NCBI GenBank assembly: GCA_003614735.1
Contig: KZ992530.1
Span: 1 to 34,548, forward strand
Length of the DNA: 34,548 bases
Reading direction: 5' to 3'
Origin: Thamnocephalis sphaerospora
Lineage: Eukaryota; Zoopagomycota; Zoopagomycetes; Zoopagales; Sigmoideomycetaceae
Shown here piece by piece: positions 19,420 to 30,240 of this stretch. The notes under the pieces were generated by a model. The model was not told the DNA's origin, searched no databases, and saw nothing but the letters and a program-made list of their open reading frames with translations. The position numbers and the translations under genes were made by a program. Numbering within the stretch: position 1 is the stretch's first letter; each line of letters starts with the position of its first letter.

Positions 19420-19793
19420 GTGGATAATGTCGTCGTCGTCGCGTTTGCCGTTGGCATCCGCCGCTTGGGCGACCGTTCAACGTGTAGCACACCGAATAGA
19501 AAAAGATGCAATGGCCCGTGCAAAGCTGAGGGAAATAATCAATGCAGACGCTGATCTAAATAATGCAATCCAAGTAGAGCGACCGTCGCCTAGCGTATCA
19601 GCGCCAATGACGACCGGTCGAGTGCTAGTAGAGAAATGGATGGTGCAAGGCAAACAAGATGGCCACCGTTTGGTGGCGCCAGAACACGATGCATCCACTT
19701 TAAGGCGTGTGATAGTCACAACGCCAAGAGCAGGAGGAGGGTGTGTGCACGCAAGGCGCAGCGCATTCGATCACGGATCGACCGCCATAGCCG

Positions 19794-19811
19794 CACACAC
19801 ACACACACACA
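19794..19811. repeat. (CA)9 microsatellite
   Basis: Perfect CA dinucleotide tract. Confidence 0.9.
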
Positions 19812-20608
19812 TGCGCGCAAATGACAAAACTTACTCCGAGTGGCCTGTGGCGCGGGGGCGTGAGACTCAAATAGGAGTGCGCAGGGGTATGTGAGCGTGT
19901 ATGGATAGGCAAAAGGGGTGTGACTGCAAGCTGATTCAAGATGCTGAGGCAACCACAACAACGTGTGTGCTTACAGGCGCCCTTTGTCCGATGCTAACGC
20001 GCCTATCCAAAATGCAGCTAGGTAACAAGTGTCTTTGTAGTCACCAAGTGCACTGGACAGCCGTTGCTTCAGTAAAGATGGCCAAAGCACTGAAATCAGA
20101 GGTTGTGGTTGTTGTCGTCGTCAGCCAGAGCACACCAATGATGATCGTATCCAAAGGTACGAAAAGGTGATTATGGCAAGCTAACCACGCTACGTCGTCT
20201 GTAACCACCAGAGTGGGCGTAGAAAAATGGTACTAGTGGGTGGGAGAAAGAGGGACGTGCACGATAGATGCAACAAGAACGGGTAATGGGCACGTATGAC
20301 GACAGTAGCGTGGGGTGGACAGAGAGAGAGAAAGGACAGGGAAAGATGCGGGTGCCAGCTGCAGTGTGCCTTTAGCGTGGCTGGTGCAACCTCGATCGAA
20401 GCAAAATCAGCGTGCAATCGGGGAGGACGTGGCGCGAGAAGGACGGCAGCGGCGTAACACACCAGAGCGGCGCCAGTTAACGGGGATGGCAAGATAAGTA
20501 AATCAAGCAAAGAGGCGCCATGAATGAGGAAATAGAAGCGTTGAGAGGTCAATTAGAACAAGACAAATCGATGGTGATCATCAATGAAACCAGCAGTGGA
20601 GGTGAAGG

Positions 20609-20656
20609 TGTGTGTGTACGTGTGTCTGTGTGTGTGTGTGTGTGCGTGTGTGTGTT
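20609..20656. repeat. (TG)n microsatellite, interrupted
   Basis: About 48 bp of TG repeats with a few interruptions (TGTACG, TGTCTG, TGCGTG). Confidence 0.9.
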
Positions 20657-20888
20657 GCGAGCGGCGTAGTCGTAGGCGTGTGTGCATAAATCACGGCCTG
20701 CCCTTTCGTTGTCATCGTGGCAGCAGCCATGGATCACACGACAGCGACGGATCACGGCGGTGGTGAAGGCAAAGAGCGAGGCGGCAGGGCGTGATGTGCG
20801 CAAATGCGATAATGAGGCGGTCGAATCGACTGGCAACCAAGGGGAACCAGCTCATGTCGTAGCGCCGTCTGGATACCAAACAAGCGAC

Positions 20889-20913
20889 GCACACACACAC
20901 ACACACACACACA
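20889..20913. repeat. (CA)12 microsatellite
   Basis: Perfect CA tract; with 20609-20656 it forms a pair of opposite-sense dinucleotide repeats about 230 bp apart. Confidence 0.9.
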
Positions 20914-23200
20914 TGCATACGCAGCAGCAAAAGTAGCAGCAGCCGTAGGCGAGGCATGGCAAGCCAACAGGTGACATGGCCAAATGGACCATCGTCGTAG
21001 GCCAAACCTGCACGCGTCTTTCGTAGGCCGGAAAGCACGCAGCTACCCCAATCTGCAAATACACCGCACACGCAACCCTCGACTGCGGATGATAACGCGC
21101 GCACGCACACACGCAAAAGCGACCGTAGAAACGGTCTCGACCAATACCGAGCACATCATGCACACGCATTATGAATCAGACCAACGCCGCACCCACCCAC
21201 TCGCGCGAGTGGAGCGCGTGAGACGTGTGATCAGAAGACGCACTCGCTGCATGCCACTCGCCCAGCTGCATGTGACACCGCGTGCTCACATGGTCCGCCC
21301 CACCTACCTTAGACCAAGACGGCGCAAGAACGTGGCCGACTTGCGGCGCCAGCGCGTCGTGGATGTCGTGGCGTCTGCGGCAGCACGAGAACGTGCGCGC
21401 GAAAGGCTGAGCGGATGCAAAACGGCTACCAGGGTAGCATGCAGAGTGGCAACAGCAGCGCCAAGAAGCAGCCAAGGCGGTCAGCGGATGGCGTTGGCAA
21501 ACGGCAAGCACCACGGCGGTACGCGCGTCAAGCCGCCGAGTAACCGGTAGAATGACGATAAAGACATGCGCAGCGCAGAGTGCAGATGCCGACCAGCACA
21601 TTGCGGGCATGGCAAATCGCTCGACACAGGCCAAATGGTGGATCATACTGCCAACCCATCGGATGCCGCTTGGCCAAAGGAAAACAGAAATGATAGGATC
21701 TGACCCAAGCGATCGGCCGACAAAGGTCGCCTGTGCTGCCAAGCAAGCATGGCGCGCACAAACGATCCAAGGTCGAAAAAGACAGGATGCCAATGATGGC
21801 GGCCAAAGCACGGCCGGTACGCTCAGGCCAGTGAAGGATAATGCATCTACATGCAGCAAGACGCGCAGACCACATGCACGGTCGTCGTCCTATACCCCTC
21901 CCCAATACATACCAATGGTGATCCGGGCGATGCCGGAACGCAGGCAATATGGTGATAATGGAAAGGCGCCAATTGCACCCGGGCGTACGCTGCAGGCAGT
22001 ATGGCGCTAGCTATAGACAGACAAGCAGTAGAAGAAGAAGAGGATGATAGTGGGTAGATACAAGAATGTGGGCGGAACAAGGTGATGTTATGGATAAGAG
22101 AATCGCTGATGATGGAGCACGGCACAATGGCGGTTAAAGTAGAACGCCGACCGGGCTCACGGTAAAATGACAAGTGTCGGGCAAAATCGCGCTAAAAGAA
22201 GGCGTGAGTGTGGGTAGCGAGATGGGCCAGCAATCAGGCGCTGAATAAAATACACGATCAGTTTATCCCGGCGTTGGTGTCAGCAATCGGCCCGCCGCAG
22301 GTTAGAAGCGTGTCGGTTGGATGGCGTACTAGGCGGAGCTGAGACAGCCGCGTACACTCACCGTGGCAAAACAACGACACCACGTTTCGGTCAGTACGTC
22401 GCAGTAGCTGGCTGTGCGGTGGAGCACGACACACGCACTGCGCCACTGTAGTCGATACTGCGTGTGAATGGCGTCTGTCGACAAATAGCCGGGACAGCAG
22501 ACGCACACGGATAGCCGCCAAAGATCAAGGTAGCCGAACAACACCGTGAGAGAAGCGAAGACGGCACATGCGCCACAAAGTGTCGATGACCAGGTGCGTC
22601 AGCGTAGGATTTAGGTTGGGCAAGCGTGGCTTTCCGTGCGGGAGGCGTGGCGGACCAGAAGAAAAGAGGAACGTTGCCGTGCAGGCCAGCATGAGAAGGC
22701 GGAAATACATTGTAGCGTTCGGCTGGTTGGTATTTAACTCACAGTCATGGGGCTGCCATGGACTAAGTTTGCGTATTAGCGCGAGCCGAAGCCACACGGT
22801 GTCAGTCACGCGCCGGTTTCATCGCCGCTTCGATGATGTAGGAGCAGACATGCACGGTATGGCGGAGGTCAACTTCAAGACCACATTGATGCGGAGCTAA
22901 AGACCTCCTATCGCGTGCGCGCCATTATAGCGACCGAAAAATGTGCATTGCGCTTGACCACGCAGCGACCACTTGCGCTTTTTATCATTGTAAAATTTCA
23001 AAAACCGATGGGCTTTTGCTGTGCATGCATGTCTGGTATGAAGCGGGTTCTGCAGCTACGCTGATGCTTTGCAAAGTCGACGTAGGATCGGATGCGGCAG
23101 CGGATCCAGCCGACGACGACGACGTGCTGCTGCTGCTGCTGTTCGGGCAGCACGCGGGTACAGTCCCGCACCGGGCCACACCCAATCAAGCCAGCGGTGT

Positions 23201-24163
23201 TCAAGACGGCGTAGCTAGCGAACGCGCTGCGTTAGCGATTTGTCTCTTTGTGTGGCCATGGACACCACGAATTACCTGCTTGGCGGCCCAGTTGTCGCCA
23301 TGTGTGCCGAGCACACGCCGGGTCAGGATCGTCAGGGCGCCTGCACGGTGGCCATAGACCACGTCGGTAAGCAGTCGGTCGCCAACCACGGCAATCTCGT
23401 TTGATCGTATGCCGATGGCGGCAAACTGCTGTGCCAATGCGTCTACGCCCGCCGGTTTCTGCGGCGCGAGCGTCAGATGCCTGGCAAATAGGCGCTCAAC
23501 AGCAGCGATGACCAACTTTTTCGTGGTGGAGCAGCACGGGTACACCTGTCGACACGCAATGTGGTTCATGGGCGGCATAGGAGGTATGGTCAAGGCAGGA
23601 TCGGTATCGGAATACCCATGCCGCTTACCGAGAGCCTCTTCGATGCGGCGGGCCTGAGTGGTGCTCTGCAGTATCAGCAATGCCGATATTCAGAGTAATG
23701 CAGTAATTAGGACGCACCTGTTGATGTCCTACATCATCGTCGGTGCCGGCTGAATTGGACACAATAAGCACGCGATCTGGAAACGTGGTACGGCACTTGC
23801 GCCAGGCCTCCTGAGCAAAGGTAGGGAGGCAAGCAAACCGGCAAGCCGGCGGATGAAGGGTGAGTGTGATCGAGGACGCTACGCCTGGTGCTGCCCACCT
23901 CCAGCTCAGGCGCCAAATGATCTTCATAAGGCCGCGTAAGGCAGTTGTCTTTGTCAAACGCCATACCGCGCACGCCAGCTTGCGCCAGCTGTGCAAAGTC
24001 GATATCGCGTAGGTCTGGTGGCGCGTGAGCTGCTGCTAGACCGTATCCCACCATAGTGCTGACTTTACCCACCCTGCACCACCATGTGCGGCAGAGCCAG
24101 GCGTGGCTGCCATAGCAGCGCAAAAGCGTGGCGTATGCCCGCTGGATTCCAACTCTGAACCAT
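23201..24163 (-). CDS. GEP4: Mitochondrial phosphatidylglycerophosphate phosphatase, Gep4 type (HAD family)
   Basis: Six exons: 24163-24073, 24014-23899, 23810-23718, 23653-23629, 23545-23517, 23458-23201; introns of 58, 88, 64, 83 and 58 nt. Joined, they give 203 aa that follow the family throughout: WQPRLALPHMVVQDLRDIDF near the start, HAD motif I as FDKDN (nucleophile D51, D53), motif II as VSNSAGT (S87), LGVPVLLHHEKKP (Lys region), and motif IV as VVGDRLLTD (D145, D150). Gep4 dephosphorylates phosphatidylglycerophosphate to phosphatidylglycerol, the step before cardiolipin synthesis, on the matrix side of the inner mitochondrial membrane. The 25- and 29-nt exons are needed to keep the family blocks in frame. 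The third intron's 3' end could also be at 23666, adding four residues (STTQ); I prefer 23654 because it keeps the family spacing. The gene is divergent from the methionyl-tRNA synthetase gene. Confidence 0.95.
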
Positions 24164-24470
24164 AAGGAGACGGCGTGTGTGTGTGTGTGTGCGTGCGTTA
24201 GTGGCGCCACGGACACGTTGTATGGCGTGTGTGCGTGTGTGTTGTTGAAGCAGAAAAAAGCAATCTCCGCGCTCCCATTTCCCTCACAAGTGGGCGTCGG
24301 TCGGCGTTGCTTTGGTCTGCGCCTCAACTGTCCGTGCTCCTCCTTTTCACGATCGCCGCCGCCGCCGCCGCTGCTGCTGCTGCTGCTGCTTCGCCTTGCC
24401 ACCTGCCTGCCTACTCACTGGCACGTTCAATACGCTGCCCTAACTGCCAGCCCTCGCTTCAACACAGACC
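24164..24470. promoter_or_regulatory. Shared GEP4/methionyl-tRNA synthetase promoter region
   Basis: Only 307 bp separate the two start codons. A (TG)n tract (24174-24198) lies 11 nt before the GEP4 ATG, so it is probably transcribed as a CA-rich leader. A GCC/GCT trinucleotide tract (24358-24394) lies about 75-110 bp before the synthetase ATG, within a pyrimidine-rich stretch. No TATA box is evident on either side. Confidence 0.55.
24174..24198. repeat. (TG)n microsatellite
   Basis: TG repeat ending in TGCGTGCG, immediately upstream of the GEP4 start codon. Confidence 0.9.
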
Positions 24471-27421
24471 ATGACGACACAGGCCAAAGCGATCGAGCGC
24501 TCGGTGCTCAATACGGTGCCTGCAGGCTACAACTCGGCGGCTCATTTGGCCCAGCTCAAGTTTGTGCTTGCCTTTACGGCCGCCGGTGCTCAGGTGGAGG
24601 TGGAAGAGAACGGTAAGTGGCTGGACAGCACTGGACACGACGTGGCAAGGCGAACATCCGCTGATATGCGCCTGTAATGCGGTGGCAGGCAAAGTGCCCG
24701 CGCTGGCGATTGCGGACGTGCACCATCCGTTCTTCCGCCCCAATGCTGCTGTACGGTAAGCAGTACCATGGACTGGCTTGTGCATGGATGGCCTGCTGAT
24801 CAAAGCGTGGCGTTTGAAACTAGATTCTTCCTGGATAGCACCGCGGCAGGCGAGCTGTTCCACAACCAAGTGATCGAGTGGGAGGAGTCGCTGCCCTTCC
24901 ACAACCCGCCGACCTACGAGGCCCACCAGCTGCAAAAGGCGGCCGTGTTTGTGGAGAGGCTGGGCAAGTGCGAAAAGGTAGGCGAGTGCAGATTTGTGGC
25001 AGTCGAGCCAGATTGTTTGCCATCGCCTACACACACTGACCATCTACTAGGCGGATGTGCCGCGTGCTGCCGAGGCGGTGCTGTTTGCGCGTTTCTATCC
25101 GTGGTGGAATGCTGTCGAGTCGAGCGAACGCGAGGCGCATCCGGTGCTGTCGGACTGGATCGCACTGTGGGCGGCTCATAGCACGATTACGCAAGCGCTG
25201 GCACTGCTGGGCGAAAAGGTATTTGCGAATGCTACGGTGGTTGCTGGCTATTAGCACGTCCCAGCTAACTTGATGCCAACAGGTGACCATTGCACCGCCC
25301 AAGGTTATCGCCAACGAGTCGCATCGCAAGATCAATGCTGAGAATGCTGTCTCTCTCAAGACGGATAAAGTCAAGCAAGTTTATGGCTGTGTCTGGAGTG
25401 ACCACGGAGCTGCGCTAACCAATCTCCTGCCATGACAGGCTGCCGATTCTTGGCCAGGAAAACATTCTGATTACGAGTGCACTGCCCTACGTGAACAATG
25501 TGCCGCATTTGGGCAACATTATTGGCGCAGTGCTGAGCGCGGACGTGTTTTCTCGGTAGGGCCGAGTGCCAATGACATGATGCTGGCAGTGAACTCACGC
25601 TGGTGATACGATAGCTTCTGCCGCATTCGCGGTCTTAACTCGCTGTACATTTGCGGCACGGACGAGTACGGCACGGCCACCGAGACCAAGGCGCTGGAGG
25701 AGGGCATCACCTGCCAGGAGCTGTGCGACAAGTTCAACCGGCTGCATCGTGAGGTGTACGAGTGGTTTGAAATTGACTTTGACCACTTTGGCCGCACCAC
25801 CACACCGCAGCAGACCGAGTAAGTGTCATGCATGGCGATAGTGCAGCAGCGGTTGCGATCGATCCTGATGTGTGCGCTATCCTGAATATGACAGAATTGC
25901 CCAGGAGATCTTTTTGAAGCTGCTCAAGAACGGCTACACGCTCACCGAAAGCATGACGCAGCTGTACTGCGAAAAGTGCAGCCGCTTCCTTGCTGATCGC
26001 TACGTCGAGGGCACCTGTCCCAAGTGCGGCTACGATGACGCGCGTGGCGACCAGTGCGACGGCTGCGGCCACCTGCTCAACGCACACGAGCTGGTGAACC
26101 CGCGCTGCAAGCTGGACGGCAACCGGCCCATCAATCGCGACTCGACGCACATCTTTTTGGATCTGCCCAAGCTCCAGGACCAGTGCGAGGCATTCTACCA
26201 GAAATCGAGCACCGAGGGCAACTGGACCAGCAACGGTCGCACCATCACTAGCTCCTGGCTGAACGAGGGCCTGAAGCCGCGTTGCATCACGCGCGATCTC
26301 AAGTGGGGCACGCCAGTGCCGTACCCTGGCATGGAGGAGAAGGTGTTTTACGTGTGGTACGACGCACCCATCGGCTATCCGTCCATCACGGCCAACTACA
26401 CGCCCGAGTGGGAGCGCTGGTGGAAGAACCCGGAGGAGGTCAAGCTCTACCAGTTTATGGGCAAGGACAATGTGCCTTTCCACAGTGTCATCTTCCCGTC
26501 CTGCCTGTTGGGCACGGGCGACTCGTGGACGCTGCTACACCATCTCAGCACCACTGGTAAGCGTCTAGCGCTTGGTTGAGCTGGCGTCTGCTTGTGTGCT
26601 CACGCTTTTGCCGCGCATCTCCGACAGAGTACCTCAACTACGAGGACACCAAGTTCTCCAAGAGCCGCAACATTGGCGTGTTTGGCGACAATGCCAAGCT
26701 CACCGGTGTGCCGCCGTCCGTGTGGCGCTACTACCTGATCAGCTCGCGCCCCGAGACCAACGACAGCATCTTTACCTGGAAGGAGATGATTGCAAAGTGC
26801 AACAACGAGCTGCTGGCGAACGTGGGCAACTTTTGCAACCGCGTTATCCGCTTCGCCGATTCGGTCAAGTACAGCTCGGTGGTGCCGGTGTACACGGCCG
26901 ACGAGGAGCCGGAGCAGCAGCTGCTGGCTGACGTCAACCAGCTGGTGGCGCAGTACGTAGATGCTCTGCGCCAGGTCAAGATCCGTGCGGCGCTTCGCAT
27001 CGCCATGGAGGTGTCGGCGCGTGGCAACCAGTATCTGCAGGACCAGCGTCTGGACAACACGCTGTTCAACGAGCACCGCGCGCGCTGCGACACCGTGGTG
27101 GCCGTGGCCCTCAACTTGGTCTACCTGCTTGGCTCGCTCTTTTACCCGTTCATGCCGTCCACCAGCGAGTGCCTGTGGCGCCAGCTGAACGCGCCCGCGC
27201 GCCTGCTCACCGACACCTGGACGCTGGATCTGCTGCCGGGCCACCGTATTGGCGAGCCCGAGTACCTGTTCCAGCGCATTGACCCCAAGCAGGAGGTTGT
27301 CTGGAAGGCGCAGTACGGCGGTGGCTCTGGCGACTCGGCCAAGCTGACCAGTGCTAAAAAGGCCAAGGGCAAGAGGAAGCCGCAGCCGCCCAAGCCAGAG
27401 CAGCCGCAGCCGTCTGCCTAA
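24471..27421 (+). CDS. MES1: Cytosolic methionyl-tRNA synthetase
   Basis: Nine exons: 24471-24612, 24689-24755, 24824-24977, 25051-25218, 25283-25374, 25439-25555, 25615-25818, 25895-26556, 26628-27421. Introns are 64-76 nt; the fifth (25375-25438) is GC-AG, the others GT-AG. The product of 799 aa charges tRNA-Met. Residues 1-190 form a GST-like domain (as in yeast Mes1, where it docks Arc1). The class I core begins at [20 protein letters not shown] (HIGH motif as HLGN, 231-234) and includes [15 protein letters not shown], the zinc region with CEKC (340-343), CPKC (355-358) and [15 protein letters not shown], and KFSKS at 544-548 (KMSKS motif). The anticodon-binding helical domain carries NVGNFCNR. 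A Lys-rich tail ends the protein, slightly longer than yeast Mes1. All key residues are intact. It shares a promoter region with GEP4. Confidence 0.97.
25375..25438 (+). other. GC-AG intron in the methionyl-tRNA synthetase gene
   Basis: The exon before ends GTCAA and the intron starts GCAAGT, the usual 5' sequence of GC-AG introns; it has GCTAAC as branch site and ends GACAG. Only this junction brings the next exon ([14 protein letters not shown]) into frame; a GT at 25379 or 25370 would shift it. Confidence 0.85.
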
Positions 27422-30240
27422 GCCGACCGACTGACCGGGCCAGTCGGCTGTCCTGGCAATTTCCGTCTTTGCGGCGCACTGTAAATGGCACAGTGGCGTC
27501 GTATGTGCGCAGTGATTTGGCAGTCTGTTCTTTAAATGAACGCAGTGATCTGTCGACACGTTTCTGCCTATGCTGTCCTTTGCCAACACTATGGCGATGA
27601 ACACGCTGCCGTGTGACGCAGGTAGCATGAGCGTCATGCGCACGGATGGATGTGTCATGCGTCGCACGCTACATCCCCTGGAGCTCTGTGCGGCAATGCG
27701 GCCGTCGTAGCGATGGCCAGCGCCATGCTCCTGACATGCTGCCCCTCGGATAGGGCAGTGCCACGTGTAGAGGGCCGAGAACATGGCGACATCTTGAGTG
27801 ACGCTGCTGGTCAGCGGCACACTAATGCCGGAGATGAAAACAGCTGCGGCCCACATTCGCATACCCATGTCCGCTGCATCAGCCAGCCTCTTTGTGCCGC
27901 ATTACGACCAGCATGCACCGGCGAACAGGCTGCGTTGCCTTTGGCTCGCACTGCATGTAAGCGTGTGTGTATATGTGTTCAACTTGGCGCGTGGCCCCTG
28001 ATGCTGGCGCGCATGTCACACGCGTGTACACGCGTGGAAGGAGAAAGAGAGAGAGAGCACTGACGCGCCAGGGAGAGCACCACCAGGCTAGTCCACCTTG
28101 TTGGGCATACCTCGTGCTCTGACCATTCTCTTCTCCTTGACTTGTGGTGGCTGCCATTGCAGCGGTGGCCTTCGTCGTCGCTGTCTTTTCTTTCTCCATT
28201 CCTCCTCCTCCTCCTCTACTCACTTTTCGTTGACGATAGCGGCTGCCACTCGGCCAAGCAATTGCGCGCGCATCGTTGCGATCAGACGCGTGTGCGCGCT
28301 CTTGTTCCGCTTCGCCCACGTCCTCTGCCACGCCCTGTTACGTCTCCCCTGTCTTCACCCGTCTCGACTGTAATCGCCACGATAGCAGCGGTCGCGCATC
28401 GTGCGCCACGGTGTCCGTGTAAGCTGCCGCTGGCAGTGCACCCAGCATAGATTGCCTTTGCTGCACGCGGCATCGTGCAGCTGCGTATTCAGCCGTCATT
28501 GCCGGGTCAAGTCGAACACGCGTTGACCCGTGCGCTGCACTAGGTTGTGACCATGCTCAGGTACGTGCCAAACGGGATAGATGCGGGCCGACCCGCAGGG
28601 CATCCGCGGCAGCAGCAGCAGTATAGTACAGTTCGCCGCTGGTCATGCGCTCTAGGAAGGGGCTTATTCGCTGGGCGTATGATTGGTGTTTGCGTGCATA
28701 TACCCGGTGCATACAGGCATATTGTTCTTGGTCGACAAAAGTGAAGGCTGCCTGATGATGATGGCGCATGTACCACCGGCGGATGACTGCATCCGATACG
28801 ATGGCTGGCGATCTTTGGCTCTCACTTTGCTTGCGTACCCACTTTTCCTTTTGCTTTTAGCTGTCTCTCTCATCACAACAGCAGCTGCTCACTTGACCAG
28901 TCCACCTTCTCCTCTCTCGCTCTCTTTCTGCTTTGCTTCCAGCGACAGGCGTTCTCCTGTTTGTTGATAGACACCCGCTCACTTGCGTCGTGGTGACTGT
29001 ATTGGCTTGCCAATCAACTCGCTTTTGCTCATCTTGCTCCATATATACACGCTAGCATTGCTAGCCTTTCCGTCGACGGTGCAGGTTAACGGCCACGGCC
29101 AATCATCCTACACGCACCTACTTGTGTATCGCTTTTTCGTTGTCCATACGCTTTGCTCTGTCGTCTTACTCCTTTACACTTTGCTCTCTCTCTCCTTCGT
29201 CTTCTCCCGTCCACTTTGGTCGGGCTTTTTCTTTGTGTATCTCACCGTCATCGCTTCTTTTCTGGACGACCGCTACGCGCGTTTAGACTGGTGCGTGGCC
29301 GCCTGCCTTGTCTCCTGCGATAGATGCCTCGGGTCTATTCCGGCGACACTGCGTGTTGTGCCTTTGGCGGCACCCGCCACCGGACATATTGGTTTGCAGT
29401 TCACCTATCAGCGTCCCCAGCCTCTGTCCTGCGCCGTCACACGCGCAACGCCTGCACTAGCAGGGGGCTAGGCCAAACTCCGCCTTGTCGTTGGTGGCGG
29501 CGGCCCCCTGCAGCAGTCCACGCTCCGCTGCTTCATTCGTCTCTTTCTCCGCCCTCTTTTCTGCGCATCTCTTTCCGTCATCTTGCGTGCAAACACTTGT
29601 GCGTAATAGTGACGGTGTAGGCAGCACCAGCACTGTAACACATGCCGTTGATTAGCACGACCTAGCTACTGCTATTTGCCATACGGTGCTGGTGTTTTGG
29701 TTGCGCCGTCGTACGCGCGCGCACCAACGTGCATACGCGTGTGCTGCTCCTCCCTCTGTCTTTAATACGCTTGCGCATGCATTGTGCGCCTATAGCGCAA
29801 CCCTACGTAACTCTCGTTGGTTCCCATCCACGCGACCGCCTTTGCGGATCCGCTCTTGACCGCCGCTGTCATCGCCACGTTGTGTCGTCATAGCAGTGGT
29901 GTTGCCGGACGTGTCCGCTTCCGTTCTTCATTGGCAGACGACGGACTGCGTTCTTTCCCTTGAGCGACGCTCTACAGCCGACCTGGCCCTGGTTCCCGGT
30001 TGTAGCCGCGTTACCCACCACCTCGACGGGCGTGTGCGTGCGTGTGTGCGTGTGTGTGTGTGTGTGCTACAGCAACACATACGCGCAGCCGGTGGATGCT
30101 GCATGTGGGCACTGCGCTCGCGTGCCTTGTAGTCTTCTGCGCCTGCTGCGCGTGTTGCTTGCTACCACCGTCAAGTTTGCACATTCCGCACGTTTTGCTG
30201 GTCACACGCGCTCATCGTCGCTACATTTGCACTGGCTAAT
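27422..30240. other. Long intergenic and leader region
   Basis: Between the synthetase stop and the ATG at 30241. From about 28130 to 29900 the plus strand is strongly pyrimidine-rich (runs such as CTCTCTCTCCTTCGTC near 29186), consistent with the promoter and leader of the downstream gene; a TATATA at 29041 and a (TG)n tract at 30030-30066 lie in it. At 30237-30270, GCTAAT, a T-rich stretch and ACACAG look like the 3' end of an intron. Two minus-strand frames (27430-27868 and 28557-28856) look somewhat protein-like and are discussed as findings, but I do not annotate them as genes. Confidence 0.5.
30030..30066. repeat. (TG)n microsatellite
   Basis: TG repeat with a few CG interruptions, in the presumed leader of the gene at 30241. 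Confidence 0.9.

Larger units (their letters stand above)
18742..23200. other. Long region without a supported gene
   Basis: Nearly 4.5 kb upstream of the Pcl-type cyclin, ending at the Gep4 stop. It has many microsatellites: (GCA)7 near 19273-19293, (GAT)7 at 19398-19419, (CA)n at 19794-19811 and 20889-20913, (TG)n at 20609-20656. The plus strand is purine-rich in patches (near 20321, 22030), so the leader in cyclin sense is pyrimidine-rich. Open frames (20984-21550 +, 21176-21859 -, 22568-22900 +) are Arg-rich or Cys/His-rich without motifs and overlap each other. I see no tRNA, rRNA or transposon. Confidence 0.5.

Noticed and set aside
20984-21859. Overlapping frames on both strands (188 and 227 codons)
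   Set aside because: Arg/His-rich on plus, Cys/His/Ala-rich on minus, with no domain, splice pattern or promoter; they look like chance openness.
24018-24057. GEP4 starting at the internal ATG at 24051 (MVGYGLAAAHAPP) or using a 40-nt first intron
   Set aside because: The family block LALPHMVV sits in another frame upstream, and only the 58-nt intron 24072-24015 joins it to DLRDIDF with the usual spacing.
26600-27429. Long minus-strand frame antisense to the synthetase's last exon
   Set aside because: It is a shadow of GC-biased third positions in a conserved coding exon; its translation is Leu/Arg/Gly-rich and has no motif.
28983-29471. 162-codon hydrophobic plus-strand frame
   Set aside because: Leu/Phe/Ser/Cys-rich composition follows directly from the CT-rich sequence; no start context or conserved motif.
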